NCBI GenBank assembly: GCA_963281155.1 | Contig: CAUJLY010000003.1 | Span: forward strand, 3,038,001 to 3,102,000 | Direction: 5' to 3' | Source of the DNA: Rhabditophanes sp. KR3021 | Lineage: Eukaryota > Nematoda > Chromadorea > Rhabditida > Alloionematidae | Length of the DNA: 64,000 nt | Notes under the pieces: generated by a model | What the model was told of the DNA's origin: nothing | What the model saw: only the letters and a program-made list of their open reading frames with translations | Databases searched by the model: none | Shown: positions 33,901 to 48,000 of the stretch, piece by piece | How the letters are laid out: every line of letters begins with the position of its first letter | Numbering within the stretch: the stretch's first letter is position 1 | Program-made: the position numbers and the translations under genes

Positions 33901-36900
33901 TATATACATAATATACATTATTTGCTTTGAATAGTAATGGTGAACAAGATTCTGGTGAAAGTAGTTCCGAGGAAGAGAAGGGTAGTGATGCTCAATCTGC
34001 TGCTCTTGCCATTCAAAAAAAGTTTATGGGGTGCTGCTATCAATGCTGTTAAAGAATCTGGAAGTGTAAAGATACGTGTTGTTTAATTATGTGTTCCCAG
34101 GAAGACTTCAGATTGAACTTGAATCACACATGTAATTTTTAAGAATCAAGTAATGAGAGTGTTTCGAGCAGTTGTAGTCATTATTGTAACTACTATAGAT
34201 CCAACAAGTTTGTCTGTTGAATGTGTTTCAGATATTACTCTTAATCTACTACATGCAACTGAATTTCAAAAGTAAGCTTAGGAAGACCATTGAAAAGCCT
34301 GTTTCTGCTGATTTAAATGGAAAATATTCTACAACTGAAATGGAATTTAAATGCAAGGAGTGTCGCCACTATTTTGGGGATAAAAATAATCTTAATGAAC
34401 ATGTTAAATATTGTAAAAGTCTGTTTAAAAAGGCAGAAGAACACAACTACAAAATGGTGTCGACATCGAAAAAAGAATTAGATTATATAAATGGCAAATA
34501 AAGCAAAGTCAATTCAAGATCTGATGATGATAATTCGAAAAATCCAATTTTTGATATTAATGGTAGTGAAATAACTAAAGTAGGAACATGTCATGTTTAT
34601 CTATTCATCAATCCAGATATTACTGAATCTGAGTTGAAAGGTGCTGAATATGCCAAGAAACATGTACCATATAGGTGAAACTGTTGACATTAAAAATGGA
34701 AAGACTAGGCAGATGTGTCGATACAACAGAGCCGTCAAATGGATGTTTTTGTTCGATTCCAAGGAAAAGGCAATGAATCTAGATGGTAATAAACGGGTTA
34801 ACTTAAGAGAACCACCAAAGAAAGTCTGATTTAATGCCCGTATTTCTTTTTGACTTTGACTTTGTTTGAACATACCTAAAAATCAAATAAATTAATAAAA
34901 TACATTTAAATAAAGCAAAAATACCTGGCATTGGTTTAAACCAAGCATACCCTTGTCCAGAGAAAGATCTGGTTGTTCCTTGGCATCTAAATCCTTTGAG
35001 AAGATCGTTACGGCATTCGCAGAAGAAGCCAGATGGGTTGACGTTGTGACAAACACCGTCGTTAAGACAAAGACCAGGTTCACATGCCTTCGGAGCAACA
35101 AAGACTGGGCAAACGCATTTATCCATTGAAAAGGCATCAATACCAACGATAATGGTTTCATTGGCATTAACGACAACTCCATCAAATGTAGCGTCATTCT
35201 TAGTTTGGCATCCAGAATCACAGGTCGTAAAGAGACACATATCTATTCCTGCTGATACAATGTTGACATTCATGGCTTGTTCGAGCTTGGTACGATGCTG
35301 AGCAATAATTCCATTAAGATAAGTTGAGGAGTAGTACGAAGCCCCGGTTACTGAGAACCTAATATCTACGACTGGCAATTCTTTAGTTTGGAGTTCCGCA
35401 AATCCTTCTTTGATTGAGAATATTTGAATGGTAGGAGAGTTACCTAGCAAATCAATCATAGCTAGTTTGAAAGCAGCAAATGGAGATTGGCCTGAAGTTC
35501 CGTGTTTAAGGAAATGTTCAGAAGATCTAAGGGCTCTTCCAGAGGCACCTCTCAGTAGTCTCAACGATCCTTGATTTTCAAAGGCACGTTTGGGTACATT
35601 TAATACGACAACCTTTACAACTCCAGTTGCATTTTCCTTCCTAACACGATCATAAACGTCTGAACTAAATTCATACGTTCCAGGGGGCATATTTGAGTCC
35701 ATAATGATGGTTCCGTTGTCCAATAAACTGAATCCTTCTGGGAATGGTTCGACTCTGGTGAATGTCTTGTCTACCAAATCCCAGTCATCCTTGTCGTCAA
35801 CGTAAACACGTCCAATTGTAGTTTTTCTTAATCTTCCCAGATATGAGTAAACTTTGATGTTTGTGTTTCCATTTCTCATTGGACTGTCATTCTATAAAAT
35901 ACCATTAATTATCTGTTGTCCAATTCAAAAATTTATATGACACCAACTTAATAAACTTCATTAATTATACTGCTTATTAAATAATTTCAAGCAAGTGTCA
36001 TAAAGTGCACCCTAAAGACGTGTGTCTGATGATACGGCTCAAATAACATCTTGCTTAATAATTAATGATAAATATCGTTTTTTCATTCTTACTCCCTCTC
36101 ATTATTCAAATTTAGATGCAAAGGTTACCCTTTCCTGTTGAACATCTATCACACCACTCATTCATCTCACCTACCCAAACTCATTACTATTCAGTGTATG
36201 TACATAGCTCTCAAAGTTCCTAATATATACAAAAGAAAGGCTTAAAAGAATTACGAGAAAGGTCAACAGGCCCTTACTTACGTTTGACTCAAATTGTACA
36301 AAGATAAAGATAATTTTTAGTAGAGAAATGCAAAGGCAAAAATGTATTCATCTGTAAAACAATGCAATACTCTTTTGGTCATTCAATTTAAGGTAATGAG
36401 TTTAATGTAGATGCTTTTAAACAACAACTAACTACAAATGGGAATGTGTTTGTTTTGAAAGGTCATTGTTTGCTTAGAATAATGAATAAATGAATACAAA
36501 CGAACGTATTTTTACAGAGCGAACAAATAAATTACCTGATCTCCAATGACAACAAAAACGCTGTTTTCACCTTCGGTTCCGTTTCTGTCTTGAATTACGA
36601 CTGGAATTTGCACCAATTTGCCTGGTTCAGCAGCTTCTCTGTCAAATCTTTTGGTAGCTTTAATAATAAGAGCTCCGTTCCCGTTGTCGGCGTCAGGAAG
36701 GAATGTAATGTTGAAATGATCGTTGTACTTGAACCCAGCTCCAACTCTCATCTTAAAGGGTGGCCCAAATTCAGGAGTATCCTTGTCGATACCAACAATT
36801 GTACAAGATGGCTGGGCTTCTGGGTCAGTATTTTCCATAAAGATACACGGATCAGGTCTAGTAATTGGGAAGGGGGCATTGTCGTTAACGTCCTGCCTGA

Positions 36901-39053
36901 AAAATGATGCGATAAGACCACAGTGACTTTTGGAACTGTTAAAGGTGGTGAGGTATACATCTTAATGTGTATATTTCATATTTATTATATATGTGGTTAT
37001 ATTAGTATAATAAATCAGTTATCTTATTATCTTGTTGCTTGTCCTTTGCCCACGTGTCTCTATCCTATTCGCCTATCGACCTCATGGGCTACCTTATGGG
37101 GTGCGGGAACACAAACTATCAAATAAATTCACATGGATTTATTCTGAGGAAAAAAGTAGACGAATAATGAAAGTACAACCTAGTGGAAATATTACTTTTA
37201 CATACGATAGCAACAGACATTCGGAGCTTGCCAATTGCATCGTAATTTATTTCCGGAGTACAATGATTGAGAAGAGTGGAGAGCTTTCGACGAAGATCCT
37301 TTGTATGAAGTTTTAAGCTTTGGTCGTATTAAGAATACGAAGACTAATTACGTCTTGATACAAGTCTCTGACAATGAAGGAGGCATCTTAAAGTAGACTT
37401 AGCCGAAGAATTGGCTGTTAATTTAATTAGGTATCTTCATCAATTGGTTGCAACTGCCTTTCTTGGCCCCAAACCATCACCAGAATATGTTGTCAACAAC
37501 AAAGCTGATAATTTGGAATGGGTAACTGAAAGTGAGAATTGATTGCACGCACATGCAAATGGCTTGTATGGGAAATTCACCGACTATTCGAATTATGAAG
37601 TATCTAATTTTGGAAATGCTAGGAATCCATGGATTTGTTCTGGGCGCAGCACAATCTATCGGAGTTTCAGAAAGTGCTATTCGCTACTACATGAAAGTTA
37701 AGGGGTTTCCATGCGGGCTGTCAATGGGAATACTTTTATTAAAATGATATTCTCCTTTTATCGTCTTTTTAATATTTAGTTAAATAAAAACATACAAATT
37801 AACTGTAACTTGCTGAGATCCTTTATTTCCTGCTTCGTCATTTACTTCGATTCTTAAAAAGTATCTAGCGATGTCTTCTCTGTCTAATTTTTCGGCTACT
37901 CTCAAGGCTCCATTTTGATCAATTGAGAATTGTCTTTTCGGATCTGTTTCACGATCAATACGGTATCTACAAAGCAAATTACAGTTTATAGAGATCATAT
38001 TATGATAATTATACAAGTTTATGAATTAAATTACAGTGTCAACAATGCGGCAGAGCAACTTCGTTTGAAGGCACAAAGTTCAAAGAATGACGCGCACCAT
38101 GCGGAAATATCAAAGTATTCTTAATAAGAGTATCAAAAACTAATTTGGGGATTAAACGGTTGCGAAAGAGAATCCCTGGCGACTGTTATTCAATTTAGAA
38201 GACTTATTTAATTTAATCTTATTTAATTTAAGTTTAAGTTTAAGTGTTATTCAATATAAATGCGCAAATTCTTATTTAAGTAACACTCAATTCGTAATAT
38301 TCCCTTTAAACTTGTATCTTAGTGGGTGAGATTAGTTTTTTAAATAATATAAATTGGATATCAAATATCTGATTGAACAATATGTTATTTGTCCCAGGAC
38401 AATTGCGTAACAAACTCATAAAAAGACGTTGTCAATGATTGACCCGACGTTCACACATTATCATGTTACATTATCTCATCTAAATTATCAGTTCACTTTA
38501 TCTGAACAATGGGTGCATGTAACATTATGAATCAATGAATGTAAACTTTTGATTTACAATAAATGTAATTTATATTTAGTTATATAAGGCAAAAGTGGCA
38601 GCAGTGTTCTCAAAATTTCCCTTTACGTGAAATGACCTCGATCGTGTGTGCGATAATAAATTTTTGTTGATTTACATATTTAAAGGATGTAGATCAATTT
38701 AATATATTTACTTACGTTGTCTTCGAAAAGGATGAATCAACTGCGAACTGAGCTAAGAGAGCTCCCTTTGATGCATCTTCAGAAATATTCTGAATCAACG
38801 AAACCATAATATCTTTATTGGATGGACCGTTAAATGTGTTAAAGCGAGACTTAGTGTTGAAACTATTAGATCCTAGTAATCTAAAGTCTCCGGATTGAGC
38901 ATTTGTACCTGCCACAAATGTGGCCGCGATAGTTATTAGGGCAAGCAGGACACGCTTAGACGAAAACCTTTTATATGAGAGAGACACTTTTGGAGATATA
39001 TTTTGACCCTGGCATTTTTTGGAATACTCACGTGTGACTGTCTTGGGCGTCAT
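30981..39053 (-). CDS. hmr-1: Short cadherin isoform from an internal start, hmr-1A-like
   Basis: An ATG at 39053 opens a frame different from the long-form exon it overlaps (39032-39261). It reads MTPKTVTREYSKK, then FSSKRVLLALITIAATFVAGTNAQ, a hydrophobic signal-peptide core ending in a cleavage-like GTNA/Q. It then continues without a splice into shared exon 14 (from 38880) in the shared frame. In the long form the acceptor at 38881-38882 (GACTTTAG) removes this leader. The short form would be 1269 aa (C. elegans HMR-1A is 1223 aa), keeping about two cadherin repeats, the EGF/LamG block, TM and tail. C. elegans uses an internal promoter in a large intron for the same purpose. The exact ATG is less sure, because the leader before the hydrophobic core is long (33 residues); a trans-spliced start is an alternative. 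Confidence 0.75.
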
Positions 39054-42000
39054 CGTCGATGACTTTATATTGCGCGAGGAAATGTCCATGATTTGCTGCT
39101 TCTGAAACCTTGATCGAGTTGGGGCCCTTAGGTTTGGGGGCATTGTCGTTTCTATCACTGATTGTGATGGCGAGTTTAGTTGTTGCGTAATGTCTTCCAT
39201 CAAAAACACGCACTTCCAACAAAAATCCTGCCCGTTGTAATTCAGATTCGAAATCTAGCTTCTGCAAATTTTGTATTAACCACAAATATTATAATTTCAA
39301 CAAAAAATATTGAAAAGGCGATATTTGTGTTGAGTATTTTTAATTTTAATGTCGTACAACCCCACCAAAATGTATCTTTCTCTTTTATTTAAATGCCTCG
39401 TCTATATAAAGGTATTTTCGTGCGTGGTAAAACAAAAATATTGTTCAAATTATTAGTTAAATTGCTGAAAATAATTCAAAACTTTGAAAAGTTAATTAAC
39501 GGTAAATATTTTAAATATTACAATTGAAGAGATGAATATTCAGGTTTACACTTAAATACATAGGTGTAGAAGAATGCAGTAAATTTAATATGAAAGATAA
39601 ATAGTTTGTTTTAGATCACATACGACGCATGCAAAAATGGAAAGGTTTAAAGTGCTAAAAAAGAGAATGCTGAGATAAAATTGATAATTGATAATAATAG
39701 ATTAGTTAGTGTAGTAGTGGCGTAACTTTGCATGTTCTTTAAAAGAGATCTACTTGCCTTTGATAATTTGTATGTATAGTAGTGTGATCAATAAAATAGT
39801 TTAGAAATCAAATGTTAACAACACAAATACAGAGGTATGCCGAGGAAAGAAGAAAACAAAGGTACACAACATCGTACAGTCTAATGTATAGAATAGGCGT
39901 GAACAATAACTTTAGAACCAAATAATGACAAATAACGACAGCGGTCTGAACTGGACTGTGCGCAACATTTAGCCAAGGTCTGTGTAAGGTCTGCGTAGGT
40001 CTCTGTTGTAGCGGTCAAATATGAGGAAAATGTATTATATATATCAAGTAATACACCTTTATACAGTCCATCACAACGAAGGTTGTTTGGTATTAAATAG
40101 TTTAGATCACCATATAAGATGTGTATATTGTGTATAATCACAGTTAAAATATATACGAAAATAAGTAAACTGCATAATAAAGAAAATTAAAGATATTTAA
40201 CCAAATTTAATTTGTCTAATTTATTTCAAAACTCAATTGACTGATACAAGTAAAATATATTTCAATGTCATCATCAAATGAATACTCGTCAAAATACTCA
40301 ATTCGAACTGATTTTGATATCGATATGCACATTAGGCAATATTAATAACAATTAAATAAATTGAAATGATCATTTAATCTGACATTTGAACATAAAATAC
40401 ATTTACTAAAAAACTATAATGGTGTATGACTGACTGAAAAGGATGCCGAGTTTTTTGTGATTATGATTCACCAAGACATTCAGTGTCATTCATTCAAACA
40501 TTCTAAGGTGGGAGTATGCTAAAAGATAAGACCTCATATCATTCGTAAGCAGTAATATTATTAAAAAGATGAATAAACAATCTCTATGAAGCGCATACTT
40601 TATCACACTTACCCATTATCTATCTAAATAAGTACATGTATGTGTTTTTAAGGTATCAAGGATTTGTTAATATAACTAGAATAATGATTAGATTGAACGT
40701 ATATTGCAACACATCCCTAAACAATTCGGTTAACTTAAAAAGATGATGGCTACGATTAGAAGTTAAGTATAAATACAACTGATTAGATCTTTTTTAACTG
40801 TATTAGCACAACTTTTGCCAGCTTATAGATGATATCAGGGCAAAATTAAAGACAACTGAACAGATTTGATAAGAATCTAAAAAATCAATTTTTTATACTG
40901 AATTGTTCCCAATAAATTGTTCTAGCAATCATTTTAATCTTCTTTGATTGTTAACATTGTATGCCAAACAAGTTTATTAAAAAGTATTAACCTATTTTGA
41001 TAAAACTTTCTTTGCATACATTATACTTATGTGACTTCAAAAATCCCAAAAACAAATGATAGAAGAAAAGACGATCAAAAAATACTTTTATCATAGATAG
41101 TAAAATAGTTAGTTAAGGGATTGATCATTGTTTGATATACAAAAAGACAGCATGCAGCGTTTGTTTTATCAGTCACACATATTCACATGTTATTAAAGTT
41201 AATAGGGTAAACAAAATGGTGAATAGGTGGTGGCAAAGTAAATAAATGCCCAAATTAACCATTTAAGGACATCACCGTTGGTGGCGTCTACTTCACATAT
41301 GGAGGCCATTCAAGAATGACAAAATTATATAACCAACATAGTATATGCTGATACGTTCAACCAGATCAAACGTGTAAACACGACAAATGATAAAAATGTG
41401 GCAAAATAGTCTCAAGAAAATGTAAAATAATGGAATAACATCATTTTTGAAACACCTATTTACAAAATATAATGATCCAAGTGATGGTAGTAAAAAATGA
41501 TAGAATCAAATAGACTAGCTTAATATACACGTTATAATAGTTTAAGAATAATTTATCATTAAATTAGTGGTGGAGTTGACTGTCTCTATAACTCAATAAC
41601 AACAAATGGACAGGTGGAATGGCTAATATTAAGTATTGTGGGTTAATATTAAGTTTAAAGGACAACCGTGTTATATAAACAAAGGAAAAAGACTAGGGTT
41701 GGACCAAGTTATAATGAAATAAGTCTCGGACATTATGGGTCTCAAAAATTGTGTTAAAGCATTTGATATAAAAAGTGAGCGAGAAAAGTTAAAAAGTTTT
41801 TTGCAAGTTGAACAGAACAGAGTACGTTTGGAGATACGGCATCTCCATTAGACTAGTCATCAAAGTTAGTACAAAAAGCTTTTAATTGAATGTACGTTTT
41901 TGTAATGCAACTTGATTGATAAATTAAAGGCACACAACTTATTTAAAAATGTGTATAATTATTTCGTTTCCCAACAGTTGTATAGGTATAATATATAATA

Positions 42001-45000
42001 ATTTACAATATATAATATTTTACAATAATTTACAATAAGTTAGTGGCAGGAATACAGACAGATTTATTTAAAATTTTGTTAGCCTTGCACCTGTATCAAA
42101 CACCATCTCACATCTTTTATAGCTTTTATAGAAGACATACAATGGGAACAAATATTTTTAATTCAATATAATATAGATTGTTAATTGGATACGTCTTAAG
42201 CAAATACACGTATGAATTTCAAAGGCTACTTAAAAAGGAGATTTTAATAAACTAAGACAATAGATACACTGAATTTATTATTAAATTTAAGTGTCCTAAT
42301 TAGGAAATATTCTTTGATTTAGTGTAATAAAGTTTTTTTCAATCACCTTTTTTATTATATTGTATACAATATAAATAGATAAAGATGAGTGAGAATAGAT
42401 GAGTCAAGGTGAATCATTTTTATATTTATTGAACTTAAACTGCATTTATCGCAATAATCGCGATAATCACAATAAACGGGACGATAATAATGTTGTTGGG
42501 CAGCATAAATTTAGAAGAGTTTAGCATAAAAATGTTGGTATGAATGCATCATTTTTTAGAATGTCAATCTTAACAATGACCAAGAGGTTGTTTCAATGAG
42601 GAGTGATTGAATATGGGCATATATCTATATACTTAACTATAAATGAACACAAAGCACGATATGCAATAAAAAATATTCAAAAAATGTAAAAGATAGGTCA
42701 TGGACAATACTTTAAAATGAGCTTCATAAATTTAGTTTGTTTTATGAGTGATATAAAGAACAGATGGTGCAATCTAAGATCATGAAAGGAAAAGCTGCCC
42801 GGAAGTCTTTATAGTATCAAGTGGTTCCTTCTTTAATTGAAAGATATTAAATTTTGAAGATTAATAAATTGATTGTGTTTAATCAAAGAATAGTTACTTT
42901 TGGCAGTCTTAGTGAACAAATCATAAACAAATTTTGGCACTGAAATGTGTTGAGTATTAAAAAATTAATATAATCCCATACTAAAGGCTATTCAAATAGT
43001 CGGCAAATTGTTTAAAAATTTGCAGCCGCTAGCGTTTTTGGCACGACCTAAATAATGGGAAGCGTTGAATAAACTTTTTGTCAAAAAGGTTTATAAAATA
43101 GAAGAGTGTAAGGATATGATTCAATATAACATGAGGTTCTATTCAAATCCTACTACTTCAAAAGAAATGGCCCGTATTAATTGGTTGCTGACTAACACCT
43201 ATGGGTATATTTTTGAGGAATATAAATTTTAACCAAAAAATAGTTAAATGGACATGTGAACATACATAAGCAAATGGCATAAATAAGTGGACATAAATGA
43301 AGGGCATTCAAATATATGTCTAAAGTTTTTTGGTATGACAGATAAAAAATTAATGAAAACCTGACATTGGCAAAAAAGTGACACATTTGTCCATTGAAGA
43401 GAGTATAATTGGTAATTACGTAAGTTATCCACATCTAAACAGAAATTGGCAATCATTTTATTAATACGGATATCTAAGCTTTCTATTATATCTGCAATAT
43501 CTATACCAATGGGGAGATGATCCAAACAGAACTTCCAACAGATGTAACAAGATGTGTAAATAGGATTTGGATATTATCACTCATTTTCGCAAATTAACAA
43601 CAGTACTTAGCCATAAACTTTAAAATTACACAACTACCATTCATAAACTTTTTAACTTAGGAAAGTGAAGAGATGTGACACGATGATTTAAGAGTATTAC
43701 AATTTGTTATGGCATAATTGTACAGAACAGATTAAAGTAATAATTCCAATATACCAAATATGTTTAGCAGTTGGTAAAATATTGGTTAGGGTCGTAATAT
43801 TAAGTGCTTTGTTTGGGAGTAGTATTAGTAACACTGAAAGTGGCATTTGGAGTAATATACAATCACATACATAATCATATACACATTTATATAAATAATC
43901 ATATGCACAGTCGTATACACAATAATATACATATGTATTATTATTTTATGAGTAAATCTGGACAACTACATCATTTGCAATCAAACAACAAGTTAGTAAT
44001 TTTGTAAAGCAAATATTCAAAAAAGTACAAGCTTGTATTAAAAAAATGTACATTCATCTTCACCTTAAATGAGATGGACAGTTTGTAATATTCCATCTAT
44101 GATGTTTACAAAGTATATAAGTGACCACTCCATCAAAAAATTCTTTTAGCAATCCATAATTTAATGAAAAAATAGATAACGTGATCGTCATATAGCTCAA
44201 AAGAATAAATGCCGCTCACTAAAAAACGTTACTGGACATTACTTTGAGCTTAAATGAAAACTAACTAAAAAATTACATAGACAATTTAGTTCTGTTTATG
44301 CGTATTGGTTGTGTATTTGTATATATTCGAAGGGGGATAGTCGTGCCATCAAAAAATAAATTAACATGAATTGTAGAAATATTTGAATTAACATGAATTA
44401 TAAGAATATTTAAATTAGCATAAAGTAGTGTGGAAACTTTTTTTAAAACGAAACAACATTTATAGGATGATAGCATGGCAACACAATTTGAAATTGGATA
44501 AAAATGATATTTTAGTAAAACTGATACTTGCAATCTAATGTTTGCATAACATAAAAAGGGATTCTTATGAAATTAAATATTTAGGTTAAAAGATGAAATG
44601 AAATTGAAACCTATCTTAATTTTTGTTGACTTCTAAAAAACCAAACCATTCAGACACAAAAAAAGATGTGGAAGCAATTGGAAGTAGGAGTATGGAACAG
44701 GATTTTACACAGATCAAGATATGAAGTGGCTGATGACACTACAAAAGAGTGAAGTCAGTACTTCAAATATAGGGTCTCTTTCTCCTTAAGACACCTGACA
44801 ATTATTTTAAAATATAATTATTATTCACAAAATAAAGGCTTTCATTGACTTTCCATAACTATCAAAAGATAGTAGCAGTAGCTGTGGTCAGTGAATATTT
44901 ACGTAGTGGCGAGAAGTATAATACACGAAATGTTACCAAAATATAGCTATAAAAAGAGAGGCAGTGTGATTTGTGGACCACGCTGTAAATTGAGATGACC

Positions 45001-48000
45001 AGGACAATTTCATTTTGATTGGTAAAATAATGAAAAATACTTTTAATAGTCCAAATAGTGAGGACTGAGAATAGCAAAAGCGTCAAAGAGTCAGAAGATA
45101 AAAAGAGTTAAGGTGCTGTTGTATAATTGGATGCATATCACAAAAATTATTTTGTGCTTTCAAAGAGGAGGATAAATCTATCAATTTTAATTATTTTTGT
45201 TTCTCTTCGACCTCAAACCAAAGGTGTGATACATTCAATTTAAAACAATAAAACGAACACTTGACAGAACTTGATTGTACTTTTTAATGTGTCATCCGAA
45301 GTGTGTATGCAAAACACATATAATCTTATATCATCCTTTATATAAAGATTGGGAGCGGTGTGAATCTTTGTGATACCGCAAAAAACAACTCTTCTAATGA
45401 CCAAATAAAATGGCAATTGCTGTAAATGCGGGCCTATTGACTGGTCAAAAACAACACATTAAGTTTGATATCATTTTTTTAACAATGTTCAATAAATAAG
45501 AAGAATCCTTTTTATTTTATAGTTACAATATGGCGGTTATATACACCAAAACTAATAATTTTAATAAGAAATCTAATAAATCTTATAAATGTGATACTAA
45601 ATATCATATACAATAAGATGTCGGTACACAAGCGATACTATTAAGCACATATAAAACAGATTTGTTAAGCTGAGAAAAGTAATTATATGGCACGAATATA
45701 TTTTACTATTTATGGAGAGACTAGTTTAGATTTATTAATCATACAATCGTTCTAAATGACCGCTAGGTGTATAATATTATGTCAGTAGAGTGTTGTGAAT
45801 ATCGAAAATAATCAAAATAATGCAATAATTACAAAGTTCTTATCACAAGAAGTAGGTTTAAATCTAGTCCAGACAACAAAACAACATATCAAGATTGCAT
45901 GTAGATGAACGCGCCACTAGAATTAATAAACCTTTTTCAGAATACATTAATGAGCACACACGTAATGAGTGCCACTTGATAATAGTGTATTCTAATTGGA
46001 ATGCGAAAATTGTTTCCGATTTTGCCCTCAACCCTTGCAAACAACGAACAACAAATGACAAACTGCATTAAGCGAGAGTGTAGACAACATTAAGTAACTA
46101 ACTAAAACTTGCTTGATTTTGCAAAACTTATTAATAATGAACAAAATACGTGAAAACCAATTATTCCATGAATTATAGTAATTAAAATAAAAATAGCCAT
46201 AAATTAGAAAGTATTGTTATCCAAATGTAATTTAGATGTATTTAGTTGGTTATTTAGAAATGGTTGATGGTGGCATAAACTAGTTAAGATTAATATTGTA
46301 TATTAGTATTTATAATACCTATAATAGTTAGTTCAAGAGACAATTACAGGATAAGTGTTCCTTTTTAATTATGAAGGCCTGACGACTTGCTTTTTTAATA
46401 ATGGTTAGAATGATTAAAATGGTTAATGGTCATTATGATCTCTTGTAAAGAAATGGTTAAATATTCTAACAAAAGTAAAAATTGACTTCTTAAAGACCAT
46501 CTAGACACTTATTTTTGCCTAATAAATTAGAAATGCATAAAAAACTTGACAATGATATTTGAGGAGAAGTTATTATAAATTTGAGAACATGTGTTTATTA
46601 GAACTTTTAACAAGTTGCTTTTCATAAATGTTTCAAGTGTTAAAGTAGTGCAATGTCATGAATTACTTGTTAAGAATTAGACTTTTAAGAGTAAGTATAT
46701 GAAGAATTAAAAAAATTATACTTGAAATACAAAATTGATATTAGACAATATAATCATTTTAAAAATATTTGTTTAAATAATTTTAGTTTAGCCATTTCAA
46801 CAATTTTAGATCACCTATTTTAATAATTTTAGATTGGCTATTTTAATAATTTTAAGAGAGGCTATCTTAATAAGTTTAAGAGTGGCCGTTTTTAAGGCAA
46901 CAAGTACGAAGGTATCAAGTTATGCAATAGTTTAGATTCCTCTACAATAGAAAATGGTTGCTGTGATATTTGTTATCCATATAGTGCCAACTTAACTTAT
47001 TTTAAGGACCTATGGGGTAAAAGTATTGCGCACATCTCCTTTGAATAAGTTACAATTTTGCATCATATTATGAAAGAATTAGTTTGGCGCAACAGGACTC
47101 TCTACATTTTATAAAATATTGCCTAAGCTAAATACAAAAGATGTTTGGGTATTTTTGAATTATATGTGCGCAAAGAATAGGATATATTATACAACAATAT
47201 AAAGTATTGTCATTTGAAAAGATTGTTGCTAAATTTATGTATAAATAAGTTGAAATTGTGGTGGAAGAAAATGATATGTTGTATATAGCTATTTACATAT
47301 TTATTTGATGTGACACTTAGGTATCAAAAAATCAGTTCAAATACTATTTCACAGTAATAGTTCAAATACAACTTTAATGCAATAGTTTGAATATAAATTT
47401 ACAACAATGGTTTGAATGTAGAAATTACTCCAATAATACAAAGCAAAATAAAAGTTGATTTATATATTTTGAACAATTTTTTAGATTTCAAAATGGATGC
47501 TCAAATTGAAATTTGAAACATAAACTTGAAAAGGGGAATATTCACCAAATAGTTCCAATAAAGAAGCCATTAAGATAGATAAAGTTAGCGTATAGATGCA
47601 TTAAATTAGAATAGTAAAAGCACTTTCAAAATAATTACTTAAGAAATCGTTGACCAAATCTATTTCAACACAATAAAGATCACATAAGGAGACGGATCAA
47701 ATATAAAATGTAATTTTTGGACGGATCATATATATTTTGAAAATACAGATTGCATTAATTTTTTAACAGATTATATAAAAAATTTTAACAGATTACGTAA
47801 ACATTTTTCACAGATTATATTAATTTTTGTTGCAATTCATATGTTGTGTATTTTTAAAAGCTAGTTACTGGCGTGTGAAAATATTTTATCAATGTCGCTA
47901 AAACTGTGAAATAAAGATATACATTTAGCAGTGACCGATGGGGATGAGTAAAGTGCCAAAAAGTGGGTATTTGGGTATTCTCTTTTTTGAAGTAGACAAG

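Noticed and set aside
39881..40141. Open frames in the 9.9-kb intron (also 43192-43525, 44273-44533, 48767-49078)
   Set aside because: Composition-driven, no domain, no splice phase linking them to the cadherin repeats, which already join across the intron in frame.
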